A stretch of 64,000 nucleotides of DNA, taken from positions 13,186 to 77,185 of the forward strand of contig ONCP01000005.1 in the NCBI GenBank assembly GCA_900316385.1, written 5' to 3'. A program made the position numbers and the translations under genes. The notes under the pieces were generated by a model, which had not been told where the DNA came from, made no database searches, and was given only the letters and a program-made list of their open reading frames with translations. The stretch is from an uncultured Eubacteriales bacterium. Its GTDB lineage: Bacteria > Bacillota > Clostridia > Oscillospirales > Acutalibacteraceae. Positions 56,903-64,000 of this stretch are shown in pieces; within the stretch, counting starts at the first letter, position 1, and every line of letters starts with the position of its first letter.

Positions 56903-59110
56903 ATGGAAAAAACAGGACTGTTCGAGCTTACGGGCTCGGTCGGTACAATTATATACAGAAACGACTCCAACGGCTACACCGTTCTCGAGCTGAATGACGA
57001 GGACGAAACGGTAGCCGTCGGAGTTATGCCCGACGTTAACGCGGGAGAAACCGTAAGGCTTATCGGAGAATTTAAGCCGCACCCGAGCTACGGGATGCAG
57101 TTCTCGGTACATACCTACGAGAAAAGTATGCCCGAGGACATCGCCGGCATACTAAATTATCTCAGCTCGGGCTCGATCAAGGGCGTGGGACCCTCAACGG
57201 CGGCTCTGCTGATTGAAAAATTCGGCGCTAAAACGCTCGAGGTGCTCGAGAAGGAGCCCGAGCGCGTCGCGAAGCTGAAGGGTATCTCTCCCAAAAAAGC
57301 GAACGATATCTCCAAGCAGCTCAAGGAGAACACGGGCATACGCGAGATAATGCTCTATCTTTCGGAGTACGGGATCGGCGCTTCAAGCGTCGTGAAAATC
57401 TACAAGTGCTTCGGTTCAAAAGCGATCGATGAGATCGACCGCAACCCCTACTGCCTATCGGAAGGCGATTTCGGGATCTCGTTTGAGAAGGCGGATTCGA
57501 TCGCGATGAAGCAGGGCAGAGAACGCGACGACAGGCTGAGGATACGCGCGGGTCTCGCCTATGTGCTCAGCCACAACAAATCGAACGGTCACACCTGTCT
57601 GCCCGAGGACAGACTGACGGACACCTCGGCAAAATTTCTCGGGGTAACAAAGGAACAGGCTCAGTACGCGCTGGATACGATGATCGAGGACGGCTCGCTG
57701 ATCCGCTACAACGCTCCAGACAGGGATTACATATTTGACAACGCTATGTTCAAAGCGGAGAGCTATATCGCCTCCAGGATCAGAATGATGCTCCGCTTCC
57801 CCTCCCCTGCCTTCGGAGATATCGCCGAAAACATAAAGGCGATCGAGGAATGGGGCTCGATCAGCTACGCCGAGCTCCAGAAGGAAGCGATAACAAGGGC
57901 GCTGTCACAGGGCTTGCTTGTGCTGACGGGCGGACCCGGAACGGGAAAAACCACCACGCTCAACGCGATCATAAAAATACTGAAAAACAAGGGACAAAAG
58001 GTCCTGCTCTGCGCTCCGACGGGGCGCGCCGCTCAGAGAATGAGCGAGGTCACCGGCGAAGAAGCCAAAACCATACACAGACTTCTTGAGGTTTCGTGGG
58101 GCATCGGCAACCTTATGGAATTCAAGCACAACGAAAAAAATATGCTCGACTGCGACGCGCTGATCATTGACGAGGTGAGTATGGTTGACGCCTCTCTCTT
58201 TGAGTGCGTTATGAGGGCTCTGCCTCTCGGGTGCAGGCTTATCCTCGTGGGCGACGCCCACCAGCTTCCGTCGGTCGGCGCGGGAAATATCCTTGACGAC
58301 CTGATAAGCTCCGATATCGTGCCCGTAGTACAGCTGACCGAGATATTCCGCCAGTCGCTTGAGAGCCTTATCGTCACGAACGCGCACAAGATCGTCAACG
58401 GCGAGCTGCCCGACCTCAATGTGAGAAACAAGGATTTCTTCTTTCTGCCGTGTCTGAACAAGCGCGATATCGAGCGGCTTGTGCTGGATCTCGCCTCGAC
58501 GCGGCTAAAGAACGCCTACGGCTATGATATTTTCGGTGACATACAGATCCTCGCGCCCGGTAGAAAGGGCGAGCTCGGGGTCAACGAGCTGAACAAGCTT
58601 CTTCAGGAGGAAATCAACCCTTCCGACCCCGAGAAAAACGAACTGACCGTCGGCAACCGCGTTTTGCGCGAGGGCGACAAGGTAATGCAGACGCGCAATA
58701 ACTACGACCTGCTCTGGACAAGGGACGACGGCGAAACGGGCGAGGGGATATTCAACGGCGAGATCGGGATCGTCGAGAGCGTCAACAGGCGCTCGCGGAT
58801 CATAACGGTCAGATACGACGACCGAACCGCCGCGTATGACTTTGACTTCGCGCCCGACCTTGACCTCAGCTACGCCACGACTGTTCACAAAAGTCAGGGC
58901 AACGAGTTTGAGGCGGTCATTATGCCGCTGTACAGCGGCTCGCCGATGCTTCAGTACAGAAATCTGCTTTACACCGCGGTCACACGCTCAAAAAAGCTGA
59001 TGATAATCGTAGGAAGCGAAGCGGTGATCGAAAACATGGTGAAAAACAACCGCAAGAATATGCGGTACAGCGGACTCAAATACTTTTTGACGGAGGCGGA
59101 CGATGAATAA
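56903..59110 (+). CDS. RecD2-like ATP-dependent DNA helicase
   Basis: The 735-residue SF1B helicase has an N-terminal OB-like domain with GYTVLELNDEDE, helix-hairpin-helix segments near 95-180, Walker A LTGGPGTGKTTT near 341, Walker B IIDEVSMVD near 420, GDAHQLPSVG near 450 and the late YATTVHKSQGNEFEAVI near 660. These define the RecD2/YrrC form found outside RecBCD and involved in replication-linked repair. The start at 56903 is the first ATG; a GTG nine bases earlier is possible. Its end overlaps the ComF-like gene by eight bases. Confidence 0.94.
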   Translation: MEKTGLFELTGSVGTIIYRNDSNGYTVLELNDEDETVAVGVMPDVNAGETVRLIGEFKPHPSYGMQFSVHTYEKSMPEDIAGILNYLSSGSIKGVGPSTAALLIEKFGAKTLEVLEKEPERVAKLKGISPKKANDISKQLKENTGIREIMLYLSEYGIGASSVVKIYKCFGSKAIDEIDRNPYCLSEGDFGISFEKADSIAMKQGRERDDRLRIRAGLAYVLSHNKSNGHTCLPEDRLTDTSAKFLGVTKEQAQYALDTMIEDGSLIRYNAPDRDYIFDNAMFKAESYIASRIRMMLRFPSPAFGDIAENIKAIEEWGSISYAELQKEAITRALSQGLLVLTGGPGTGKTTTLNAIIKILKNKGQKVLLCAPTGRAAQRMSEVTGEEAKTIHRLLEVSWGIGNLMEFKHNEKNMLDCDALIIDEVSMVDASLFECVMRALPLGCRLILVGDAHQLPSVGAGNILDDLISSDIVPVVQLTEIFRQSLESLIVTNAHKIVNGELPDLNVRNKDFFFLPCLNKRDIERLVLDLASTRLKNAYGYDIFGDIQILAPGRKGELGVNELNKLLQEEINPSDPEKNELTVGNRVLREGDKVMQTRNNYDLLWTRDDGETGEGIFNGEIGIVESVNRRSRIITVRYDDRTAAYDFDFAPDLDLSYATTVHKSQGNEFEAVIMPLYSGSPMLQYRNLLYTAVTRSKKLMIIVGSEAVIENMVKNNRKNMRYSGLKYFLTEADDE

Positions 59111-59747
59111 GCCTTTGAGGTTTCTGAAAGCCGCGATCCTCCCCGAGCGTTGTCCTTACTGCGGCAGGCTGGTCACAATGGACAAGCTCGGCTGTGAGAC
59201 CTGTCTCGACAAATTTCCCGAAAAGCAGAGGCTTTTTTACGCGCGTGGCGGCTACCCCTGCGCCGTACCGTTTTTGTACGACGACATCTTTAAGCAGGCT
59301 GTCAGACAGATGAAATTCAACTCACACCCCGAGTACGCGGAAAAGCTCTCCTACCCTCTCGCCGATGCGGTAAGAGCAGAGTTTGGGGATAAGATCGAAC
59401 TGATCACCTATGTTCCGATGCATAAAAACCAGATCAGGGACAGAGGCTACAATCAGGCAAAGCTGCTCGCGGAGCGGCTCTCCGAAAGGCTCGGAGTTCC
59501 CTGCGAAGCCTTGCTTATAAAGCACAAAATGAATCTGCCGCAGCACAGCCTGACCGCCAATGAAAGAAAGCTGAACGTCAGGGGCGTATACAAGGCGGTC
59601 AGCGAAGAAAAAATAAAGGACAGCGCGGTGCTCGTGGTTGACGACATCATTACTACGGGCTGTACGCTGGGCGAATGCTGTCGGATGCTCAAAAAGGCAA
59701 AGGCGAAAGAAATAATCTGCGCCGCCATTTGCGCCAGACGCGACTGA
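59103..59747 (+). CDS. ComF-like phosphoribosyltransferase
   Basis: The 214-residue protein has an N-terminal zinc ribbon (CPYCG and CETC near 17-35), then a phosphoribosyltransferase domain with YVPMHKNQIRDRGYNQAKLLA near 100 and the PRPP loop VLVVDDIITTGCTL near 177. ComF is needed for DNA uptake in competent bacteria, but homologues are general in Firmicutes, and no other competence machinery is seen here. It overlaps the helicase gene, matching a DNA-handling context. Confidence 0.92.
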   Translation: MNKPLRFLKAAILPERCPYCGRLVTMDKLGCETCLDKFPEKQRLFYARGGYPCAVPFLYDDIFKQAVRQMKFNSHPEYAEKLSYPLADAVRAEFGDKIELITYVPMHKNQIRDRGYNQAKLLAERLSERLGVPCEALLIKHKMNLPQHSLTANERKLNVRGVYKAVSEEKIKDSAVLVVDDIITTGCTLGECCRMLKKAKAKEIICAAICARRD

Positions 59748-59759
59748 CAGAAAAAAGGC

Positions 59760-59788
59760 TTGAAAAAGTTTTCGCCATAGAATATAAT
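59760..59788 (+). promoter_or_regulatory. Promoter of the mreB-like gene
   Basis: TTGAAA and TATAAT are separated by 17 bases, 41 bases before the TTG start. Confidence 0.65.
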
Positions 59789-59829
59789 TACATTATAATA
59801 AAGCTTTAAAAACGAAAGGGTGTTTTGAT

Positions 59830-60846
59830 TTGGATATCGGTATTGATTTGGGCAGCAGCCGCACCAGGATCTTCATAGATAATAAAGGAAAGGTTCTTGA
59901 CGAGGCGAGCGTTGCGGCGTACAACGTCGCGGAGAACAAGATCATAGCCGTCGGCGATGAGGCTTACGCTATGCTCGGCAAAACTCCCGACAGTATTCAG
60001 GCGGAATACCCGATCACGGACGGAGTGATCGCACAGTCGCTTTTGGTCGAGGATATGGTCAATATCCTGCTCAAGCACGTTTGCTCGAGCAAGATCGTTA
60101 TGCCGAGGGTAGTCGCCGCGATCCCCGGGGATGTAACTGAGGTAGAGAAACGCGCCGTGGTCAACGCGATCAGCTCCTTCGGCGTGAGGAGAGTTTATCT
60201 GATCGAGAACACCAAGGTAGCCGCGATGGGCGCGGGCGCTGATATTATGGGTCCGCACGGAACGATGGTAGCGAATCTCGGCGCTGGTATCTCAAGCGTC
60301 GGAGTGCTCTCGCTGGGCGGTATCGCGGTGAGCAAGACCATCAAGGTCGGCGGCAACAGAATGGACGACGAGATCGTTAAATATATGAAGCGTGAATACT
60401 CGCTGATAATCGGCAACCCGATGGCTGAAAGGTGCAAGAATACTATCGGCTGTCTGATGAAGCCCGAGCAGGAGATCGCCTTCAGGGTCAAGGGACGCGA
60501 CGCGCTCGGCGGTCTTCCGCGTTACGTAGACGTGACCGCGAGCGAGATAATGGACGTTATTATGGAGCCCGCGATGGAGATCGTAGCGGCTGTCAAGGAT
60601 GTGCTTGAGCAGACGCCGCCCGAGCTGGTCGGCGACGTATACACCGACGGAATGCTGTTGACAGGCGGTCTGGCAAAGATCACGGGCTTCGCGCAGCTTA
60701 TCGCGGACAACACCGACGTAAAGGTCACTGTCGCCGAAACCCCCGAGGACTGCGTGATACTCGGCTGCGGCGAAGCGATCAGATACATCTCCGAGGTGGA
60801 AAAAACCGCCAAGATCGACATCAACCCCCTGATGGCGGCATATTAA
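59830..60846 (+). CDS. MreB/Mbl-like rod-shape actin homologue
   Basis: This membrane-associated actin-fold protein organises wall synthesis. The 338-residue product shows phosphate-1 DIGIDLGSSRTRIF, connect-1 near EYPITDGVI, phosphate-2 MVANLGAGISSVGVLSLGG near 157 and adenosine-site LLTGGLAKITG near 274. The phosphate loops are GSSRT and NLGAG rather than the common GTANT and DIGGGT forms, so it may be a divergent MreB paralogue. The start is a TTG after AAAGGG. There is no mreC or mreD next to it. Confidence 0.9.
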   Translation: MDIGIDLGSSRTRIFIDNKGKVLDEASVAAYNVAENKIIAVGDEAYAMLGKTPDSIQAEYPITDGVIAQSLLVEDMVNILLKHVCSSKIVMPRVVAAIPGDVTEVEKRAVVNAISSFGVRRVYLIENTKVAAMGAGADIMGPHGTMVANLGAGISSVGVLSLGGIAVSKTIKVGGNRMDDEIVKYMKREYSLIIGNPMAERCKNTIGCLMKPEQEIAFRVKGRDALGGLPRYVDVTASEIMDVIMEPAMEIVAAVKDVLEQTPPELVGDVYTDGMLLTGGLAKITGFAQLIADNTDVKVTVAETPEDCVILGCGEAIRYISEVEKTAKIDINPLMAAY

Positions 60847-60963
60847 GGCGCGAAAACGGGGACAAAACCGCGAAAGCGGTCGGTTCCGCGCGCTTTTCAC
60901 GAGCCGAGCGCCGACGTATAAAAAAGAAGCCTCTGACCTATAATAGGACAGAGGTGATTTTTT

Positions 60964-61152
60964 ATGTTGTTTAACAATGAGCTGCCCGAGGGTTTCGAGC
61001 AGGCGCTGAGCAAGAATTTTTGCGCGATGAAGTACGTCAGCGAGCTTCCGCCGAGAAAGCAGAAGCGCGTGCTCCAAAAGGCAAAGGAGCTGAAAACTCA
61101 GGACGAAGTCAGGGATTATATTATTCAGCTCGCAGGGAGCCTGAGGATTTAG
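60964..61152 (+). CDS. Small hypothetical soluble protein
   Basis: The 62-residue protein is hydrophilic and helical: LPEGFEQALSKNFCAMKYVSEL, PPRKQKRVLQKAKELKTQDEV. I do not recognise a family beyond short conserved hypotheticals in Clostridia. AGAGGTG lies about nine bases before the ATG. A small CCTCTG/CAGAGG hairpin precedes the site and could hide it. Its last 32 bases overlap the end of the converging DUF1275 gene. Confidence 0.7.
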   Translation: MLFNNELPEGFEQALSKNFCAMKYVSELPPRKQKRVLQKAKELKTQDEVRDYIIQLAGSLRI

Positions 61153-61783
61153 ACTTCAAAACAAGAAGGAGCGCGGATGAAGCGATCGGCAGGATACCGA
61201 GCAGCACCCAGAGGCCTCCGATAAAGAAAAAGCCGAGACAGGCAAGAGACGCGCCGAGATGAAAATACAGCAAGGTAAAGCCGAACACCCTCGCCTTCGC
61301 GAGGGCCTTTCTGTCCTTGTCGATCGCGTAGCTGAGCAGAGAGGTCGTGAACTGGCGGTAATTATTTGATGAAAAAATCGTTGCGCTGACGTAGCCTTCG
61401 ATCCTGTCGAACACCGTCCATTGATACGAGGCGGCGAAGAAGATCGGGTAAACGCGGACGAGCGGAGACACGCCGCTGGGAATAAAAACAAGCGCGATTA
61501 TCGCCGCGAGGTCGATCCAAAGAGCAAGGCGCTCGCTCCTGAGCCTTGTGAATCTCGGCACAAGCACGGACAGCGACAGCCCGAGAAGGTACGCGAACGC
61601 TCCGAGCAGCCTGAGCAGAAGCGCCGTCGGCTCGCCCGCGAAGGCGTCGCGCACAACGCTGAGCAGGTTGACTGTCTGAGCGTTGCCGAATATTCCCGAT
61701 AACTCCGTGACCGCGAAGCCGCCGAAGAAGCCGCCCACCGCTGCAACGGAATAATGAATATAATTGTCGTAATTTCTCTTCAT
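61121..61783 (-). CDS. DUF1275/YoaK-like membrane protein
   Basis: The 220-residue protein has about six hydrophobic segments. The family pattern is visible in AAVGGFFGGFAVTELSGIFGNAQTVNLL near the N-terminus and ATIFSSNNYRQFTTSLLSY in the middle; most members have NAQTGN where this has NAQTVN. The family has no assigned reaction, and transport is only presumed. It converges on and overlaps the small hypothetical gene. The start at 61783 is the ATG after a weak CGGTG; a GTG nine bases upstream is possible. Confidence 0.86.
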   Translation of the reverse strand: MKRNYDNYIHYSVAAVGGFFGGFAVTELSGIFGNAQTVNLLSVVRDAFAGEPTALLLRLLGAFAYLLGLSLSVLVPRFTRLRSERLALWIDLAAIIALVFIPSGVSPLVRVYPIFFAASYQWTVFDRIEGYVSATIFSSNNYRQFTTSLLSYAIDKDRKALAKARVFGFTLLYFHLGASLACLGFFFIGGLWVLLGILPIASSALLLVLKSKSSGSLRAE

Positions 61784-61834
61784 TTCAAACACCGAAAGGT
61801 ATTATACCGCCGAGAGCCGATTTTGTCAAAGCTT

Positions 61835-61865
61835 CGGGGCTGTCAAGATGACAGCCCCGTTTTTC
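61835..61865. terminator. Hairpin between the VanW-domain and DUF1275 genes
   Basis: CGGGGCTGTC and GACAGCCCCG around a five-base loop are followed by TTTTTC on the plus strand. The genes on both sides run on the minus strand, so direction is unclear, but it lies just after the VanW-domain stop. Confidence 0.6.
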
Positions 61866-61882
61866 AAAGCGGTATGATTTTG

Positions 61883-63778
61883 TTATTCCGATCCGTCGGG
61901 TGTATATTCCGATTCACCCTCTATGTACGCTTCCGATTCCTCCTCGTATTGCGGCTCGGTTTCCTCGGCAGGTTCGGAGTAAGCCTCCTCGGTCTCCCCC
62001 GTATCGACCGTTTCCGAGGTTTCCGTTGCTTCGGCGGTCTCGGTTTCCTCCGTAGTCGGAGGCTCGGTCGGCGGGTCTGTCTCGTACTGAGTTGTGCCGT
62101 CAACCATCGTCCTGAAGGTGCCCGTATCCTCGTCGCGGATAGAGTGATCTCCTGTCAGGCTGTACTCGGAGTTACAGATCTCCTCCTCGTCAACGATCTT
62201 GCCGTCGAGATAAAGCACGCGGTAGGTCGTTGTGCTGAAGCCTGTTTTCTTGTCGATATCGTGATTCTTGCTGTAAAGCTTTACGTTGTCGTAATAATCC
62301 TCCTGAACGCCGTAGATGTTGACGATCAGGGTCGAGCCGTCGACCGTGCATTCCATAAACATCTGGTAATCGGTGTTGTTGCGCAGTCTAAGGTCGAGGT
62401 TGGGGTAGTCGATCGTCGCGTCCTCGCCCGCGTAAGCGTAGGCTGACGCCCAGTAGTGGTTGTGGCGCTCGATTATTCCCATATTCGCGAACGCCGCCGC
62501 CTTGAAGATCGTGGTGCTCGCCTGGCAGATACCGCCGCCGTAGCCCTCCTCAAGCTTGCGGTCGTTGATAACGGTCGCTTTCTTGTATCCGTTTGAGGGG
62601 TCGTTGGAATCGCCCGTTTGCTCGTTGAACGACCATATAGCGCCCGGCTCGATCACGGAGCCGTTGCACGCCTTGAGCGCGACCGCCATATTGGTGGTGC
62701 CGTCCTCGGTGTTGTAGGATACCGAGGTCGCGGTCGAAAGACCGACGATTTTTTCTTTGAGGTCGTCAACGGTGATCTCGGGCTTGAGGGTCTTGACCTT
62801 GGCGTTGATATCACCGTTTTTCTCGCCCGATTTGATAAACGCGGAGATTTTGTGGGTCAGATCCGCCTGATCGAGCTGATAGCCGTTGCTTCCCTTCTTG
62901 TACTCAAAGCGTTCCTCCGCGAAGGGGTGAAACTTGGAAACCTTGGCGTTCTTAAAGCTCTTGTTGACCTCCTTGGAAAGCTCCTTGGAGACCTTCTTGA
63001 CAGAAACCCTCTGAAGCTTCCAGTCGATCTTGAGATCGGGCATTTTCAACTCGCCCGTCGAGGGCTCCGTCTCGCCTTTTTTAGGCTCGTAGATACCCTG
63101 CTCCTTCTGGCTGTATATTTTCAGCTGAGCAAGCTGATCGTCATAGGAATACGTATATGTGAAATCCGTTTTGGTGTAGTTTTTCGTTTTATCTCTCGCG
63201 GAGACCTTGAGCTTAAAGTCGGGGACCGCGCTGATGAGGTTTGAGTCGATCTTCTCTTTAGCCTTCGTCATCGTAAGACCCGAAATATCGATTCCCGAAA
63301 GCTTTACTCCCTCGGAAAAATGAAACTCCTCGCGCTTTTTGTTCTCGCGGTAGATGTTGTAGCCGACCACGCAGGCGGTCGCCGCGATCGCCGCGACTAT
63401 GACCACGCTCGCCGCGATTATCATAGCGCGCTTCGCCTTGGATTTCTCCTTCTGCGCGCGGTAGACGTTGCCCGCGCCGCGTTTGGCGGTTCTTTTGGCA
63501 GCTGTCCGCTTCTTCTCGGCTGTTTCGGTATTCGCTGTCTTCGGCTTTTTCGTCCTTTCCTTCTTCGGCTTGGGCGCCTCGGGCTTTTTTGCCCTTGCGG
63601 GCTTTGGCGAATGCGAAACGCTGACGAAATGAGAACGGCGCGTGCTCTGAGGCTTTCTGTCGGTCGTCTTTGCGACGCGGCGCGGCTTTTGGCGCGACGA
63701 AGAACGCGGACGTCTCTCGCGTGACGAGCCGTCCGAAAAACTGTCAAGATTATACTTGTCGTTATAGTAATTCTCCAT
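61883..63778 (-). CDS. VanW-domain membrane-anchored envelope protein
   Basis: The 631-residue protein has a very basic cytosolic N-terminus (about 1-110, with RRPRSSSRQKPRR and PKKERTKKPK), one membrane helix (MIIAASVVIVAAIAATACVVGY), a YoaR-like putative peptidoglycan-binding domain (about 150-330), a VanW domain with PGAIWSFNEQTG, GGGICQASTTIF and HNHYWASAYA (about 345-500), and a Thr/Glu-rich tail (PPTEPPTTEETE onwards). VanW is linked to glycopeptide loci but has no known role, and such YoaR-like proteins are common in Clostridia. No van genes are present. AGGAGG precedes the ATG. Confidence 0.92.
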   Translation of the reverse strand: MENYYNDKYNLDSFSDGSSRERRPRSSSRQKPRRVAKTTDRKPQSTRRSHFVSVSHSPKPARAKKPEAPKPKKERTKKPKTANTETAEKKRTAAKRTAKRGAGNVYRAQKEKSKAKRAMIIAASVVIVAAIAATACVVGYNIYRENKKREEFHFSEGVKLSGIDISGLTMTKAKEKIDSNLISAVPDFKLKVSARDKTKNYTKTDFTYTYSYDDQLAQLKIYSQKEQGIYEPKKGETEPSTGELKMPDLKIDWKLQRVSVKKVSKELSKEVNKSFKNAKVSKFHPFAEERFEYKKGSNGYQLDQADLTHKISAFIKSGEKNGDINAKVKTLKPEITVDDLKEKIVGLSTATSVSYNTEDGTTNMAVALKACNGSVIEPGAIWSFNEQTGDSNDPSNGYKKATVINDRKLEEGYGGGICQASTTIFKAAAFANMGIIERHNHYWASAYAYAGEDATIDYPNLDLRLRNNTDYQMFMECTVDGSTLIVNIYGVQEDYYDNVKLYSKNHDIDKKTGFSTTTYRVLYLDGKIVDEEEICNSEYSLTGDHSIRDEDTGTFRTMVDGTTQYETDPPTEPPTTEETETAEATETSETVDTGETEEAYSEPAEETEPQYEEESEAYIEGESEYTPDGSE

Positions 63779-63907
63779 TTGAAAGCCTCCTTTCCGTTTA
63801 AACGCTTATATAATATGATATACCTTTTCGACAAAAAAATAAAGTGGTAAAATAACTTTTTTTGAACTGTTTTTTAACAAAAATTATAAACAATTTGACT
63901 AAGCATA

Positions 63908-63936
63908 TTGAAATTGATCATCAATTTGTTTATAAT
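63908..63936 (+). promoter_or_regulatory. Promoter of a gene running off the window
   Basis: TTGAAA and TATAAT are separated by 17 bases and point to a start codon near 63996. Confidence 0.55.
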
Positions 63937-63995
63937 TAAATAAGCTTTGATTAATATGAATATCTATGCTATTCGCAAAGGAAAGGCTGAAGAAT

Positions 63996-64000
63996 ATGAA
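63996..64000 (+). CDS. Possible start of a truncated gene at the window edge
   Basis: ATGAA at the last bases lies eight bases after AAAGG-type sequence and 60 bases after a promoter-like pair. Only the initiator codon and two more bases are in view, so nothing can be said of the product. Confidence 0.3.

Noticed and set aside
61883..63778. Part of a vancomycin resistance cluster
   Set aside because: Only the VanW domain is present; there are no vanH, vanA or vanX type genes nearby.

Overview
The window looks like a chromosomal segment of a gut-type Bacillota, most likely a Ruminococcus-like member of the Clostridia (Oscillospiraceae). The grounds are the str operon order, strong AGGAGG ribosome sites, sigma-A promoters with 17-bp spacers, a MurT/GatD-like pair, a FeoA-FeoA-FeoB cluster with a small Cys-rich FeoB partner, secreted proteins with TTEAPTTEP-type linkers, and heavy loads of short intergenic repeats. 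The taxon is an inference. I see no phage, transposase, CRISPR array or defence locus.

Layout. 0-4.8 kb: str operon (rpsL-rpsG-fusA-tuf, minus strand). 5-14.5 kb: a helical hypothetical protein, a hemolysin III family membrane protein, PduL-type phosphotransacylase, family 4 uracil-DNA glycosylase, two signal-peptide proteins with C-terminal membrane anchors, GalE and a cyclophilin, a DtxR/MntR-type repressor and an SDR enzyme. 14.5-20.7 kb: a sodium:solute symporter, an acyl-CoA synthetase and two tandem polysaccharide pyruvyl transferases. 20.7-21.5 kb: tRNA-Met, tRNA-Glu and tRNA-Leu followed by a repeat derived from the tRNA-Leu end. 21.5-25.4 kb: ferrous-iron uptake cluster with its own DtxR-type regulator and three palindromic operators. 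25.4-28 kb: a YdcF-family membrane protein and L-lactate dehydrogenase. 28-43.5 kb: an island of large secreted surface proteins (LRR/BspA-like, beta-helix, PPC/FnIII, nine-repeat Ig-like giant), several ending in the same Lys-rich module, plus a serine beta-lactamase-family lipoprotein. 43.7-49 kb: a MurT/GatD-like pair that lacks the usual amidotransferase residues, TfoX-N and cytidine-deaminase-like proteins, rplM-rpsI and a ROK glucokinase. 49.1-52 kb: two very small paralogous peptides and a secreted protein with duplicated carbohydrate-binding-like modules behind a structured leader. 52-64 kb: DUF896, murC, RlmD-like methyltransferase, amidohydrolase, RecD2-like helicase, ComF-like protein, MreB-like protein, a DUF1275 membrane protein and a VanW-domain protein.

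How it fits together. The housekeeping operons are ordinary. Two DtxR-family repressors share an operator consensus (TTAGY-N4-RCTAA) found at the feo promoter, ahead of feoB and at the promoter of the first repressor, so they probably form one metal regulon. The surface proteins appear to be secreted and held by basic C-terminal domains or by C-terminal membrane helices rather than by sortase motifs. The most unusual items are the catalytically degenerate GatD beside a divergent MurT, the paired 37- and 41-residue peptides, the folded leader ahead of the 737-residue secreted protein, the FeoB with an acidic outside loop of about 100 residues, and the composite 102/142-bp repeat families.
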